From contig CAJQPL010000060.1 in the NCBI GenBank assembly GCA_905480215.1, forward strand, positions 1 through 56,014: DNA of 56,014 nt, in the 5' to 3' direction. The notes under the pieces are model-generated. The model did not search any database. It saw only the letters and a list, made by a program, of their open reading frames with translations, and had not been told where the DNA came from. The position numbers and the translations under genes are program-made. This document shows, piece by piece, positions 8,825-16,874 of the stretch (its first letter is position 1; the number at the start of each line of letters is the position of its first letter). Source of the DNA: an uncultured Woeseiaceae bacterium. Lineage in GTDB: Bacteria > Pseudomonadota > Gammaproteobacteria > Steroidobacterales > Woeseiaceae.

Positions 8825-9658
8825 ATGACGACGATCATGAGCAGCGCGGCGAATGCCGAGAATGGCAGCCATACGGTCGCTGGGGCCGAAGGCGTAACAA
8901 TTAAATATACGGTTACCGGTGCCAGCAAAATCGGCTTGCTTTTTGTGCATGGCTGGATGTGCGACAGGTCCTACTGGCGCGAACAGGTTGCTGCTTTTAG
9001 TGAGGATTATCGCGTCGTTACGGTTGATCTCGGCGGGCATGGCGAGTCGGGCAACAATCGGGATAATTGGTCGATGGCGAGTTTTGGTAAAGACGTCGCG
9101 GCGGTTGCCAACACCTTGGACGTAGATCATCTTGTGCTTATCGGACATTCGTTGGGGGGTCCTGCTGTCCTCGATGCCGCTTCGCGAATAGGTGATCGAC
9201 TATCCGGTATCGTTGGCGTTGATACGCTAAGAACTCCAATGGCGGAACCGATGAGTGCGGAAGATGCGGCAGTTGCTTTTGCCGTATCGCCGGAAGAGTT
9301 TCCGGGTAGAACAGAGGCATTCGTTCGCAAAAGTTTTTTTATCGACGAATCGCCGCCTGAGATGATCGATGAAATTGCCAAAAATATGGCATCGGGCAAC
9401 CCGACGGTGGCTGCTGGCGCTGGCGCGAGCTATGTGACCTTTAACATTCGAGAGGCGCTCAGCGTTCTGCAGGACACGCCACTTACTTTGATTAATGCGA
9501 CCACACCACCGACTGATGAGATTGCTCTAAAGACGGTGTATCCGAACAGTACGCTTATAGAAATTCCGGATGCGGGACATTTTGTCATGCTCGAAAAGCC
9601 AACTGATTTCAATTCGGCGCTGAATAAGTCGCTGCAACAGCTGCTCGAAACCAAATAA
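8825..9658 (+). CDS. Alpha/beta-fold hydrolase
   Basis: A 277-residue alpha/beta hydrolase. It shows LLFVHGWMCDRSYWREQ (HG oxyanion strand), GHSLGG as the nucleophile elbow (Ser about residue 107), and the C-terminal GHFVMLEKPTDFN carrying the catalytic His. The acid is probably the Asp in the strand before it. Relatives include esterases, lactonases and dehalogenase-like enzymes. As called, the start at 8825 has no good ribosome site. The better-spaced site belongs to the in-frame leader at 8753, which is closed by an amber codon; the residues MSSAANAENG look like the end of a signal peptide. The protein may therefore be a mislocalised, formerly exported enzyme, or translated by reinitiation. 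Confidence 0.85.
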   Translation: MTTIMSSAANAENGSHTVAGAEGVTIKYTVTGASKIGLLFVHGWMCDRSYWREQVAAFSEDYRVVTVDLGGHGESGNNRDNWSMASFGKDVAAVANTLDVDHLVLIGHSLGGPAVLDAASRIGDRLSGIVGVDTLRTPMAEPMSAEDAAVAFAVSPEEFPGRTEAFVRKSFFIDESPPEMIDEIAKNMASGNPTVAAGAGASYVTFNIREALSVLQDTPLTLINATTPPTDEIALKTVYPNSTLIEIPDAGHFVMLEKPTDFNSALNKSLQQLLETK

Positions 9659-9697
9659 TAATCAAACATATTCTAGCGCTTGGGCGCACTCACTGGG

Positions 9698-11188
9698 TCA
9701 CCATTCTATTGTCGTTTTTAACTCCGGCTTGATCACTTTGCCCATCGCGTTTCTCGGCAGGGCATCCAGTATTTTTAGTTTTTTTGGAATCTTGTAGGCG
9801 GACATTTTGCCATCGCACCATTGTTTGAGAGCGGCGAGGTCGAGCTCGGCTCCTGCTCGCAGGCCCACCACGGCGGCGACAGATTCCCCCCAGGTATCGT
9901 CGTGCACACCAATGACAGCGACTTCGCTGATGTCATCGTGCATCAAGAGTACGCCTTCGATTTCCAGTGCAGACAGCTTGTAGCCGCCCGATTTGATGAT
10001 ATCGATCGATGATCGTCCCATGATGCGTATGTAACCATCTTCGACAACGGCGATATCCCCGGAACAAAACCAGCCGTTTTTGAAACTCTCATCAGTGGCC
10101 GACTCATTGTTCCAGTACTCGCGAAAGACATTCGCACCCTGCATACGAATCTCGCCGGGAGTCGCTTCCTCGACAACTGCTTCGTCGTCTTCATCGAAGA
10201 GCTGCACAGTCACGCCGGGGAGTGCCTGCCCAACATAACCCGCGCGGCGTTCACCAATGTAGGGGTTTGATATAGCCATACCGACTTCGGTCATTCCGTA
10301 GCGTTCGAGAAGCACTTGCCCGGTGAGGTTCTGCCATTGCTCGAATACTTTCACAGGGCAGGCGGCAGAGCCGGAGACATTGAGACGCATTGCACCAAAG
10401 CCATCGCAGGTTTTCTGTGCAATGTTGGCGTCCAATCCGCCGAGATAGTCGATGAGTTTGACGTAGATGGTGGGTACCGCCATGAATACTGTATAGGTTT
10501 CATCGCCGACTGCCGCGCATAGCTTGGGCAGATCGAGTTTCGGCATTAAATGCACCGTCGCGCCACACCACAATGCGCAGCACAAGACGTTGATAATGCC
10601 GTGAACATGGTGCAATGGAAGGAACAGTGGGATGACATCGTTCTCCTGCCATTCCCAGGCTTCGAGCAAGGTGGTTATCTGGGCGCGGATCGCGCTGTGG
10701 GTAGTGACGACTCCCTTTGGTTTGTTGGTCGTGCCACTGGTGAACAGGATCATGGCACGCCGCTGTTCGTTCAGTTCTGGCAGATTGCCAGGAATATCTG
10801 CCAGCACGTCATCTATTTCGAGCAGCCCTATATTGAGGCGTTCGCAAAGAGCACGGACGGATCCCTGGTGCTCATGATTTGCGATCACTCGGGTGACGCT
10901 GGCGCTGCTTAGATAGTGCTCGAGCTCCGCTTCGGCCGAGGCAGTGTTAAGCGGAATCGCGATGCCGCCGGCGCGCCAAATGCCGTGCAGCGCGGTCACA
11001 TAGTCCAGGCTTGCTGGACTGATAAAGGCGATGCGCTCCTCATCCAGGTCGTCCTTCCCGGCGAGAAGGCCAGCAGCGAATCGGTCAGCTCGCAGATTCA
11101 CATCGTGATACGAATATTGCTCGTCGTCGTTGATCAAGGCGAGCTTGTCATTTCCGGTTTTCAGTTGCGGGAAAGCGGTGGTAGGCAC
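9698..11188 (-). CDS. AMP-forming acyl-CoA synthetase, malonyl-CoA synthetase (MatB/ACSF3)-like
   Basis: A 496-residue ANL-superfamily adenylating enzyme. The P-loop motif ILFTSGTTNKPKGV, the adenylation motif LLERYGMTEVGMAISNPY and the hinge region GWFCSGDIAVVEDGYIRIMGRSSIDIIKSGGYKLSALEIE are all intact. So is the acyl-activating lysine near the end (PRNAMGKVIKPEL). The stretch NPYIGERRAGYVGQALPGV is characteristic of malonyl/methylmalonyl-CoA synthetases, which make malonyl-CoA from malonate, CoA and ATP. It starts at GTG after CCGGAGATAC, about 30 bases from the divergent FAD-monooxygenase operon. A role in activating a diacid or aromatic-derived acid for that neighbour is possible. Specificity remains inferred. 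Confidence 0.88.
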   Translation of the reverse strand: MPTTAFPQLKTGNDKLALINDDEQYSYHDVNLRADRFAAGLLAGKDDLDEERIAFISPASLDYVTALHGIWRAGGIAIPLNTASAEAELEHYLSSASVTRVIANHEHQGSVRALCERLNIGLLEIDDVLADIPGNLPELNEQRRAMILFTSGTTNKPKGVVTTHSAIRAQITTLLEAWEWQENDVIPLFLPLHHVHGIINVLCCALWCGATVHLMPKLDLPKLCAAVGDETYTVFMAVPTIYVKLIDYLGGLDANIAQKTCDGFGAMRLNVSGSAACPVKVFEQWQNLTGQVLLERYGMTEVGMAISNPYIGERRAGYVGQALPGVTVQLFDEDDEAVVEEATPGEIRMQGANVFREYWNNESATDESFKNGWFCSGDIAVVEDGYIRIMGRSSIDIIKSGGYKLSALEIEGVLLMHDDISEVAVIGVHDDTWGESVAAVVGLRAGAELDLAALKQWCDGKMSAYKIPKKLKILDALPRNAMGKVIKPELKTTIEW

Positions 11189-11217
11189 TCAGTATCTCCG
11201 GAATAGGGCCGCTGCTG

Positions 11218-12528
11218 ATGGGAATTAGTGGCCAGTTTTGTCAATACAATAAATCGATTGGTTTGCCAGAACGGCGGATAATACTTTTCTCTCAATTTGA
11301 TGATGGTACATTCACGCATCATCGGAGAATAGAGGCAACAATTATTCCACACGAAACTACAGCATCGACAGAAGATGTGATCATTGTCGGCGCCGGCGTA
11401 GGTGGCCTGACGTTAGCACTCGGATTATTGCGAAACGGCCAGTCCGTGCAAATTTTCGAATCGGCAGCAACTCTTGAAGAGGTTGGCGCCGGCATTTCAG
11501 TGCCACCCAATGCGCTAAAGTTGCTGTGGCGGCTTGGGCTCAAAGAAAAGCTGGCAACGCTGGTGTGTTTGCCAGAGCAAGGCGAAATTCGCGTTGGTGA
11601 GACAGGGGAAGTTATTGCTACCTCAAAGTTCGGTGACGCGCTGGTTAAGCGCTACGGTGCTCCCTATGCGCAAATGCACCGCGCCGACTTGCAGCTTGCC
11701 TTGGTCGAGGCTGTTTTAGCCATAGACCCAGATTGTCTAAACCTGAACAGCACCGTTGAATCTTGTGAAAATACACCGAATGGAGCATCTGCGGTCGTTC
11801 GAGGACAAGGTGCTGTGCGAAATGTGACTGGCCGAGCGCTAGTGGCCTGCGACGGGATTCGTTCGGCCATTCGTCAACAGTTGTTTGCGGCTGATGAGCC
11901 GCGCTTCACGCGACATGTAGCCTGGCGTTGCATTATCCCGCGTGAAAAGGTGCCCGCTGAATTTTGGAGCCCAAAGTCGCTTATTAGTATCGGCCACCGC
12001 CGACAGTTGGCTGTTTATCCGATAAGCAATGGTGAGGCACTCAATTGTGTTGCTATTGATGGCGATACTGATTGGCGACAAGAGAGCTGGTCCCAACTCG
12101 GTGATGTGAATGAGCTGCAGGCCCTGTTTTCGCACTTTGATGAACGTTGTCGTGCCATTCTTGCAGCCGTTCCAGCAAGTGGCTGTTATAAGTGGGCTAT
12201 TTACGATCGTGATCCCTTGGATAGTTGGTGTGAGGGCAATATTGCGTTGTTGGGCGATGCGGCGCATCCAATGACACCGTACCTCGGCCAGGGCGCCGCC
12301 ATTGCGATCGAGGATGCATTTGTACTCGCAAGGGCTTTATCATATGCGGACAGTGTTTCTGAAGCATTTGACGACTATCAATCACAACGGATAGAACGGG
12401 CAAACTGGACATTGCTTGAATCGCGCGCCGCCGGGCAGCGCTTTCAAGAACCCGATGCGGAATCGAGTCGATTCGATAACGATCAAGCCATGCAGATGGA
12501 TCGCATGTTTAGCTATGAACCTGAGTAA
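11218..12528 (+). CDS. FAD-dependent monooxygenase, salicylate/3-hydroxybenzoate hydroxylase-like
   Basis: A 436-residue class A flavoprotein monooxygenase. It shows VIIVGAGVGGLTLALGLL (FAD-binding GxGxxG, about 54-70), the DG fingerprint VACDGIRSAIRQQL, and the GD motif GNIALLGDAAHPMTPYLGQGAAIAIEDA. These three motifs define single-component NAD(P)H-dependent aromatic hydroxylases of the salicylate 1-monooxygenase type. The start is uncertain: the ATG at 11218 leaves a 53-residue non-conserved leader, while homologues begin just before the GxGxxG. A GTG at 11377 and weaker ATT codons at 11341/11344 are alternatives. It leads a five-gene operon, 12 bases before the methyltransferase. Confidence 0.87.
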   Translation: MGISGQFCQYNKSIGLPERRIILFSQFDDGTFTHHRRIEATIIPHETTASTEDVIIVGAGVGGLTLALGLLRNGQSVQIFESAATLEEVGAGISVPPNALKLLWRLGLKEKLATLVCLPEQGEIRVGETGEVIATSKFGDALVKRYGAPYAQMHRADLQLALVEAVLAIDPDCLNLNSTVESCENTPNGASAVVRGQGAVRNVTGRALVACDGIRSAIRQQLFAADEPRFTRHVAWRCIIPREKVPAEFWSPKSLISIGHRRQLAVYPISNGEALNCVAIDGDTDWRQESWSQLGDVNELQALFSHFDERCRAILAAVPASGCYKWAIYDRDPLDSWCEGNIALLGDAAHPMTPYLGQGAAIAIEDAFVLARALSYADSVSEAFDDYQSQRIERANWTLLESRAAGQRFQEPDAESSRFDNDQAMQMDRMFSYEPE

Positions 12529-12540
12529 TGGAGATTTAAG

Positions 12541-13770
12541 GTGCTGAATACTTTTCAACAAGAACGTCATGCCATGCTTCCCGAAACGACGCACGATGAA
12601 TCGTCGCGGCAGGAATTCGTAAAGAGCTTCAAGCAATACGTTCAAAACAAAATGCTGCCGAACTTGCATCCCGCCTATTCTGCGCAAGTTGCCGAATTTG
12701 AAAAAGAGCATAACAGGCTGCCCAAGGATCGGCGTGAAATCAGAAGCATCATGGTCAATGATCCTGCCTTTCGAACTTACGCAAGTGCAAACAGAGTTTC
12801 TCAGGAGCTGCAGTGGGAGTCGGTGTTAACTTCGATTGAGCGACAACTGCCGGAATTGAACGCAAAAGCAAAAGAGTTGTCGGCGGCAAGCGGCGCCGAA
12901 TTGCTAATCGATCCAGATTTCGAAACGCCACGATATATAACGTCGCTCGATATTCACTGCATGCCGGGCGGTTATGCCGGCGAGGTGTGTGAGGACGATG
13001 TTTCCACCGGTGCCTTATATGACCGCGGCGTGTATCTGTATGCCATGGGCTATATGGGTCCGCACAACGATGATCTGGGACGTTCCGTTGGCAACTACAT
13101 TAAACGCAACCTGGCAGGGTTTACGCCGACGAAAATTCTCGACATGGGTTGCACGGTTGGCCATTCAACTTTGCCTTTCAAAGAGGCGTTTCCGGAGGCC
13201 GAAGTCACCGGAATTGACGTCGCCGCACCGCAGCTGCGTTATGCACATGCCCGGGCACAGGCTATGGGTGCGGAAGTCAGTTTTCAACAACGCGATGCGG
13301 CGCACACAGGCTATGAAGACAACAGTTTCGATCTGATTGTTAGCCACATCCTGTTGCATGAAACATCTGGCAAGGCAATGCCGCAGATTTTCAAAGAATG
13401 TCACCGAATCCTGAAACCAGGCGGCGTCATGATCCACGCTGACTTACCACCGTTCGATCATAGTGACTTGTTCTCGGAGTTTATTCTGGACAACGAGACC
13501 TATTACAACAATGAACCGTTCTGGGGACCCATGCGAGACATGGACCAGATTCAATTGGCGATTAATGCTGGTTTTGCGGCAGATCAGGTTTCTTTCGACC
13601 AGGCGCCGATGGCGATTCTCGAGTTCGCCGCTGCGCAGGAAAAGGGATACGAGGAAGAGGCGGTTGCCGCCGTTGCCGATCGTGAGTTCGAAGCGGGAGA
13701 ATTCGCACCGGGTGGCGGCTGGGAAGTACTGATCGCCCACAAGTCGAATGAAGCTGGAGGAAACTCCTGA
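12541..13770 (+). CDS. Class I SAM-dependent methyltransferase with N-terminal extension
   Basis: A 409-residue protein. Residues from about 200 form a class I SAM methyltransferase: ILDMGCTVGHSTLPFKEAFPEAEVTGIDVAAPQL (motif I and post-I), YEDNSFDLIVSHILLHE (motif II region), and ECHRILKPGGVMIHADLPP (motif III). The first 190 residues are helical and of unknown function. GTG start after GGAGATTTAAG. The stop codon TGA overlaps the ATG of the next gene by one base, so the two are translationally coupled. In context with an FAD hydroxylase and an FAD-linked oxidase it may methylate a hydroxylated ring. The substrate is unknown. Confidence 0.85.
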   Translation: MLNTFQQERHAMLPETTHDESSRQEFVKSFKQYVQNKMLPNLHPAYSAQVAEFEKEHNRLPKDRREIRSIMVNDPAFRTYASANRVSQELQWESVLTSIERQLPELNAKAKELSAASGAELLIDPDFETPRYITSLDIHCMPGGYAGEVCEDDVSTGALYDRGVYLYAMGYMGPHNDDLGRSVGNYIKRNLAGFTPTKILDMGCTVGHSTLPFKEAFPEAEVTGIDVAAPQLRYAHARAQAMGAEVSFQQRDAAHTGYEDNSFDLIVSHILLHETSGKAMPQIFKECHRILKPGGVMIHADLPPFDHSDLFSEFILDNETYYNNEPFWGPMRDMDQIQLAINAGFAADQVSFDQAPMAILEFAAAQEKGYEEEAVAAVADREFEAGEFAPGGGWEVLIAHKSNEAGGNS

Positions 13771-14120
13771 TGTCTGATCCAACTGTAGCGCGCTATGCAA
13801 AGGGTAAGCGGCCCGGTTTCTACGAAGATCCTTCTATGGATGAAGCCATGTCCATGATCATGGTACTGAGTAGCGAATTTTTCGTGATGCGTGAACGTCT
13901 CGATACGTTTGAAGCTATTGCGGCAGAGAAGGGCTTGATGCTTAGCGAAGAAATCGATGCATACGAACCCAGTCAAGAGTTGGCAGAAGAACGCGAGGCG
14001 CGGAAACAGGAGTTTTTTGATCGCCTGTTCTTTGTTGCTAACAAGCGGGCAGCAGAATTGGCGAGCCGGGATACCAGCGGCCGTTATGAGTCTGTTCTAA
14101 AAACAATTGCTGAGGAATGA
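13770..14120 (+). CDS. Small conserved-looking protein of unknown function
   Basis: A 116-residue acidic, mostly helical protein with no signal peptide or membrane segment. I do not recognise it. The first part (RYAKGKRPGFYEDPSMDEAMSMIMVLSSEFFVMRERLDTFEAIA) looks like a dimerising helix. It starts on the last base of the methyltransferase stop codon (ATGA-type overlap), and the FAD-linked oxidase begins at most seven bases after its own stop. This fixed coupling suggests that it is a partner subunit or chaperone of one of the two enzymes. Confidence 0.7.
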   Translation: MSDPTVARYAKGKRPGFYEDPSMDEAMSMIMVLSSEFFVMRERLDTFEAIAAEKGLMLSEEIDAYEPSQELAEEREARKQEFFDRLFFVANKRAAELASRDTSGRYESVLKTIAEE

Positions 14121-14126
14121 TTGGCT

Positions 14127-15707
14127 ATGGCATCCGAGCAGTTCCTAGAGAAGCTTAGAACGGCGTTAGGTGAGAGCCGAGTCTTAACAGATGAAGCTAG
14201 CATCACATTGGCCGCGACCGACGTATATCGACAAGGCGCATTGCCGACTGCTGTTATTAAGCCAGCAACAGTTGAACAACTGTGTGCCGGTATCAAGCTA
14301 GCGACCGAGGACGGTTATGCGGTAATAGCCAGAGGTGGTGGCGCCTCGTACACCGACGCCTATCTTGCCGTCAGCGAACGGACTGTTGTCATTGATATGG
14401 GCGATTTGAATAAGATTATCGAGATTGACGAAACCAACAATATCGTAACGGTTGAAGCAGGCTGCACGTGGGCGACGCTTCGCGACGAACTTTTGAAGAG
14501 AAACTTAAGAACCCCATTCTTCGGCCCATTTTCCGGGCTGGTTGCGACGGTTGGCGGATCTGTTTCGCAAAACGCCATTAGTCACGGCTCTGGGAGCTAC
14601 GGGATATCTGCACAATCGGTAATCTCTCTTGATGTTGTTCTGGCCAGTGGCGAGATTCTGCGTACCGGTAGTGGCGCTGTAAAATCAGGCGATGCAAAAA
14701 CTCGCCGGTTTTTCCGCCACTCAGGCCCGGATCTAACCGGACTCTTTACCGGAGACTGTGGTGCACTAGGCATCAAGGCAAGCGTCACGTTGCCACTGCT
14801 CAAAAATCCTGCAGCCACCGAAGCAGTAGCATTTTCCTTCCCCGACTTTAAGTCGATGCACGCCGCTGTTGCCGGAGTCGCATTGCTAGGGCTGGACGAC
14901 GAGGGCTTTGGATTGGATCCTGCGCTGCAACAGGGACAGATCGCACGCAATGAAGCCAGCGCGGTGAAACTCAAACTTGCGTGGAGCGTCTTGAGATCGT
15001 CACCAACATTCTTCAAAGGTATACGTTCCTTGCTGCGCATGGCGCTCGCCGGTGACAAGCACCTTCGAGAACCCGGCTATGCGCTCAACTACATCGCCAA
15101 AGGCCCAGATGCCGGATCGGCAAAATCAAAAATAGCGGCGATCCGCGAAGTCGCGCTGAAAACCGGCGGTGAGGTTCCCAATTCGATGCCGGCGATTGTT
15201 GCTGTTATGCCGTTTGCGCCTTTGAACAACGTTCTCGGACCCGGCGGCGAACGCTGGGTGCCAATACACGGGATTTTGCAGCACTCCGATGTCGTCGCAT
15301 TCGATGAGCGTTGGCGGGCGGTGCTCGACAGCCATGCCGAACAAATTGAAGCAACCGGTACCTTCATAGGTGGAATGTATATGGCCGCTGGCCCGAACGC
15401 ATTTCTGTATGAGATCGCTTTTTATTGGCCGGACGAGCGCACGGTTTATCATGAACAAACCGTAGACGCGGATTTCCTTGGCACTTTGCCGACGTATCCT
15501 GCTAATGAGGGTGGACGAGAGTTGATTGAAACTCTCAAGAAGGCTGCGATTGATTTGTACGGAGAGTATGGCGGAGTGCACTTTCAGATAGGGAAGTCTT
15601 ACCCACACGCTGAAAATCGCGACACGCATGAATTGAATTTGCTGCGTGCAATCAAGAAAGAAGTTGATCCGGATAATCTTATGAATCCCGGCGTATTGGG
15701 CCTGTAA
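14127..15707 (+). CDS. FAD-linked oxidase (GlcD/VAO-like)
   Basis: A flavoprotein of about 526 residues with the PCMH-type FAD domain: PATVEQLCAGIKLATEDGYAVIARGGGASYTDAYL, VTVEAGCTWATLRDELLKRNLRTPFFGPFSGLVATVGGSVSQNAISHGSGSYG. The C-terminal signature VDPDNLMNPGVLGL is seen in glycolate oxidase GlcD, D-lactate dehydrogenase and vanillyl-alcohol-oxidase relatives. It probably oxidises a hydroxy acid, alcohol or phenolic side chain. The ATG at 14127 is preferred to the TTG at 14121 for its spacing to GAGGA. Its stop TAA overlaps the ATG of the NmrA gene. No Cys or His for covalent flavin is evident. Confidence 0.87.
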   Translation: MASEQFLEKLRTALGESRVLTDEASITLAATDVYRQGALPTAVIKPATVEQLCAGIKLATEDGYAVIARGGGASYTDAYLAVSERTVVIDMGDLNKIIEIDETNNIVTVEAGCTWATLRDELLKRNLRTPFFGPFSGLVATVGGSVSQNAISHGSGSYGISAQSVISLDVVLASGEILRTGSGAVKSGDAKTRRFFRHSGPDLTGLFTGDCGALGIKASVTLPLLKNPAATEAVAFSFPDFKSMHAAVAGVALLGLDDEGFGLDPALQQGQIARNEASAVKLKLAWSVLRSSPTFFKGIRSLLRMALAGDKHLREPGYALNYIAKGPDAGSAKSKIAAIREVALKTGGEVPNSMPAIVAVMPFAPLNNVLGPGGERWVPIHGILQHSDVVAFDERWRAVLDSHAEQIEATGTFIGGMYMAAGPNAFLYEIAFYWPDERTVYHEQTVDADFLGTLPTYPANEGGRELIETLKKAAIDLYGEYGGVHFQIGKSYPHAENRDTHELNLLRAIKKEVDPDNLMNPGVLGL

Positions 15708-16585
15708 TGAAGGTTGCCGTCAGTGCCGCATCGGGGGGACTCGGGACCAAAACACTCAATTGCTTGATCGAGGAAGTTGGCGCCGAAAATGTCATCGCCG
15801 TTGCGCGTTCGCCTGAACGGGTCAGTGTCGAGGGCATAGAAAAACGCCGTGGTGACTATTTATCCATTACAGAACTGACAGTAGCCTTCGCGGATGTGGA
15901 TTCTCTGGTGATGATCTCTGCCCCTGTTGGAGACACAGACAGGGTTGTGATGCATCGAAATGTTATCGAAGCTGCTAAAAATGCTGGAGTAAAAAAGGTC
16001 GTATATACGAGTGTCGTCGGCAACGGTAAGGAAGAAGACACCTGGTATTGGCCGACGCAGCAAGACAATCGGCAAACCGAAGTCGATCTTGCAGATTCAG
16101 GCCTCGATTGGGTCGTCGCCAGAAACGGTTTGTATCTCGAGAAGGATGTGGAGAATATGATTCGCTCGAAAGATGCTGGCGTCTATCGAAACATCGCGGG
16201 CGATGGCAAATGCGGCTATATCACGGTAGGTGAACTTGCTTACGCAACTGCAAAACTTGCGATTGACGATCGTGCGAACGGGAAGATTTTGAATCTCTGC
16301 GGCGAATGTCTGACGCAGGCGCAATTAGTCGAATTGGCTAACGAGGTCTTTGCTATGGAGCTTCGTTACGAGACCATTGGTGACGAGGAAAATATCGCGC
16401 TACTGATGCAGCATCCAGGCATTGCTGCGCGCGGCGAGCACGTCGCGAAAATGCTGACGGGCTGTTTCCAGGCGCTTCGAGCAGGCGCGTTCGATATGCC
16501 TTCGGATTTTGAAGCGGCTGCAGGGCGACCAGTGAAACCGACCTTGCACATGATGCGCGAGCTGCGCGAAACAATAGTCGCTTAG
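15707..16585 (+). CDS. NmrA-family NAD(P)-binding reductase
   Basis: A 292-residue atypical SDR. The N-terminus MKVAVSAASGGLGTKTLN carries the glycine-rich dinucleotide loop, followed by VIAVARSPERVSVEGIEKRRGDY and VKKVVYTSVVGNG, as in NmrA/QorB-type quinone or aldehyde reductases. The C-terminal part includes ILNLCGECLTQAQLVELANEVF, shared with QorB relatives. It is the last gene of the operon starting at 11218 and overlaps its predecessor by one base. Its 3' end overlaps by a few bases the broken SDR on the other strand. Confidence 0.85.
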   Translation: MKVAVSAASGGLGTKTLNCLIEEVGAENVIAVARSPERVSVEGIEKRRGDYLSITELTVAFADVDSLVMISAPVGDTDRVVMHRNVIEAAKNAGVKKVVYTSVVGNGKEEDTWYWPTQQDNRQTEVDLADSGLDWVVARNGLYLEKDVENMIRSKDAGVYRNIAGDGKCGYITVGELAYATAKLAIDDRANGKILNLCGECLTQAQLVELANEVFAMELRYETIGDEENIALLMQHPGIAARGEHVAKMLTGCFQALRAGAFDMPSDFEAAAGRPVKPTLHMMRELRETIVA

Positions 16586-16874
16586 CGGGCGAGCTGGCCG
16601 CTGTCCACATTGAGCGCAATGCCAGTGATGTTTCTGGCTTTGTCTGGCGCCAAGTAGACGCAGAAAGCCGCATCGTTTACGCGTCCCGTCTGGACCAGTG
16701 TCGAACTGATATTTACGATACAGCCGCCCGTGTCTGCCATCGCAGAGAACGCGGCCTGAGTTGCGAAAAATGCGGCCTCAAGATTTCGCCCGACAGGCGC
16801 TCAACAAGTGCGGCGATGGTCTCTGCGGGCAAATTGGCAAGCAGTATCGTCTTGCCGGCTAGCCTACCAGTCAT
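16582..16874 (-). pseudogene. Decayed FabG-like SDR (frameshift and internal deletion)
   Basis: On the minus strand an ATG at 16874 overlaps the MFS stop codon (ATGA), so this was the second gene of an operon. It opens MTGRLAGKTILLAN, the usual SDR start, but soon runs out of phase. In another frame the sequence VGRNLEAAFFATQAAF then CIVNISSTLVQTGRVNDAAF then ARNITGIALNVDSGQLAR is recognisable as SDR middle and C-terminus. The region with YxxxK is missing, so about 100 residues were deleted as well as a frameshift gained. No functional enzyme can be made. Confidence 0.75.
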
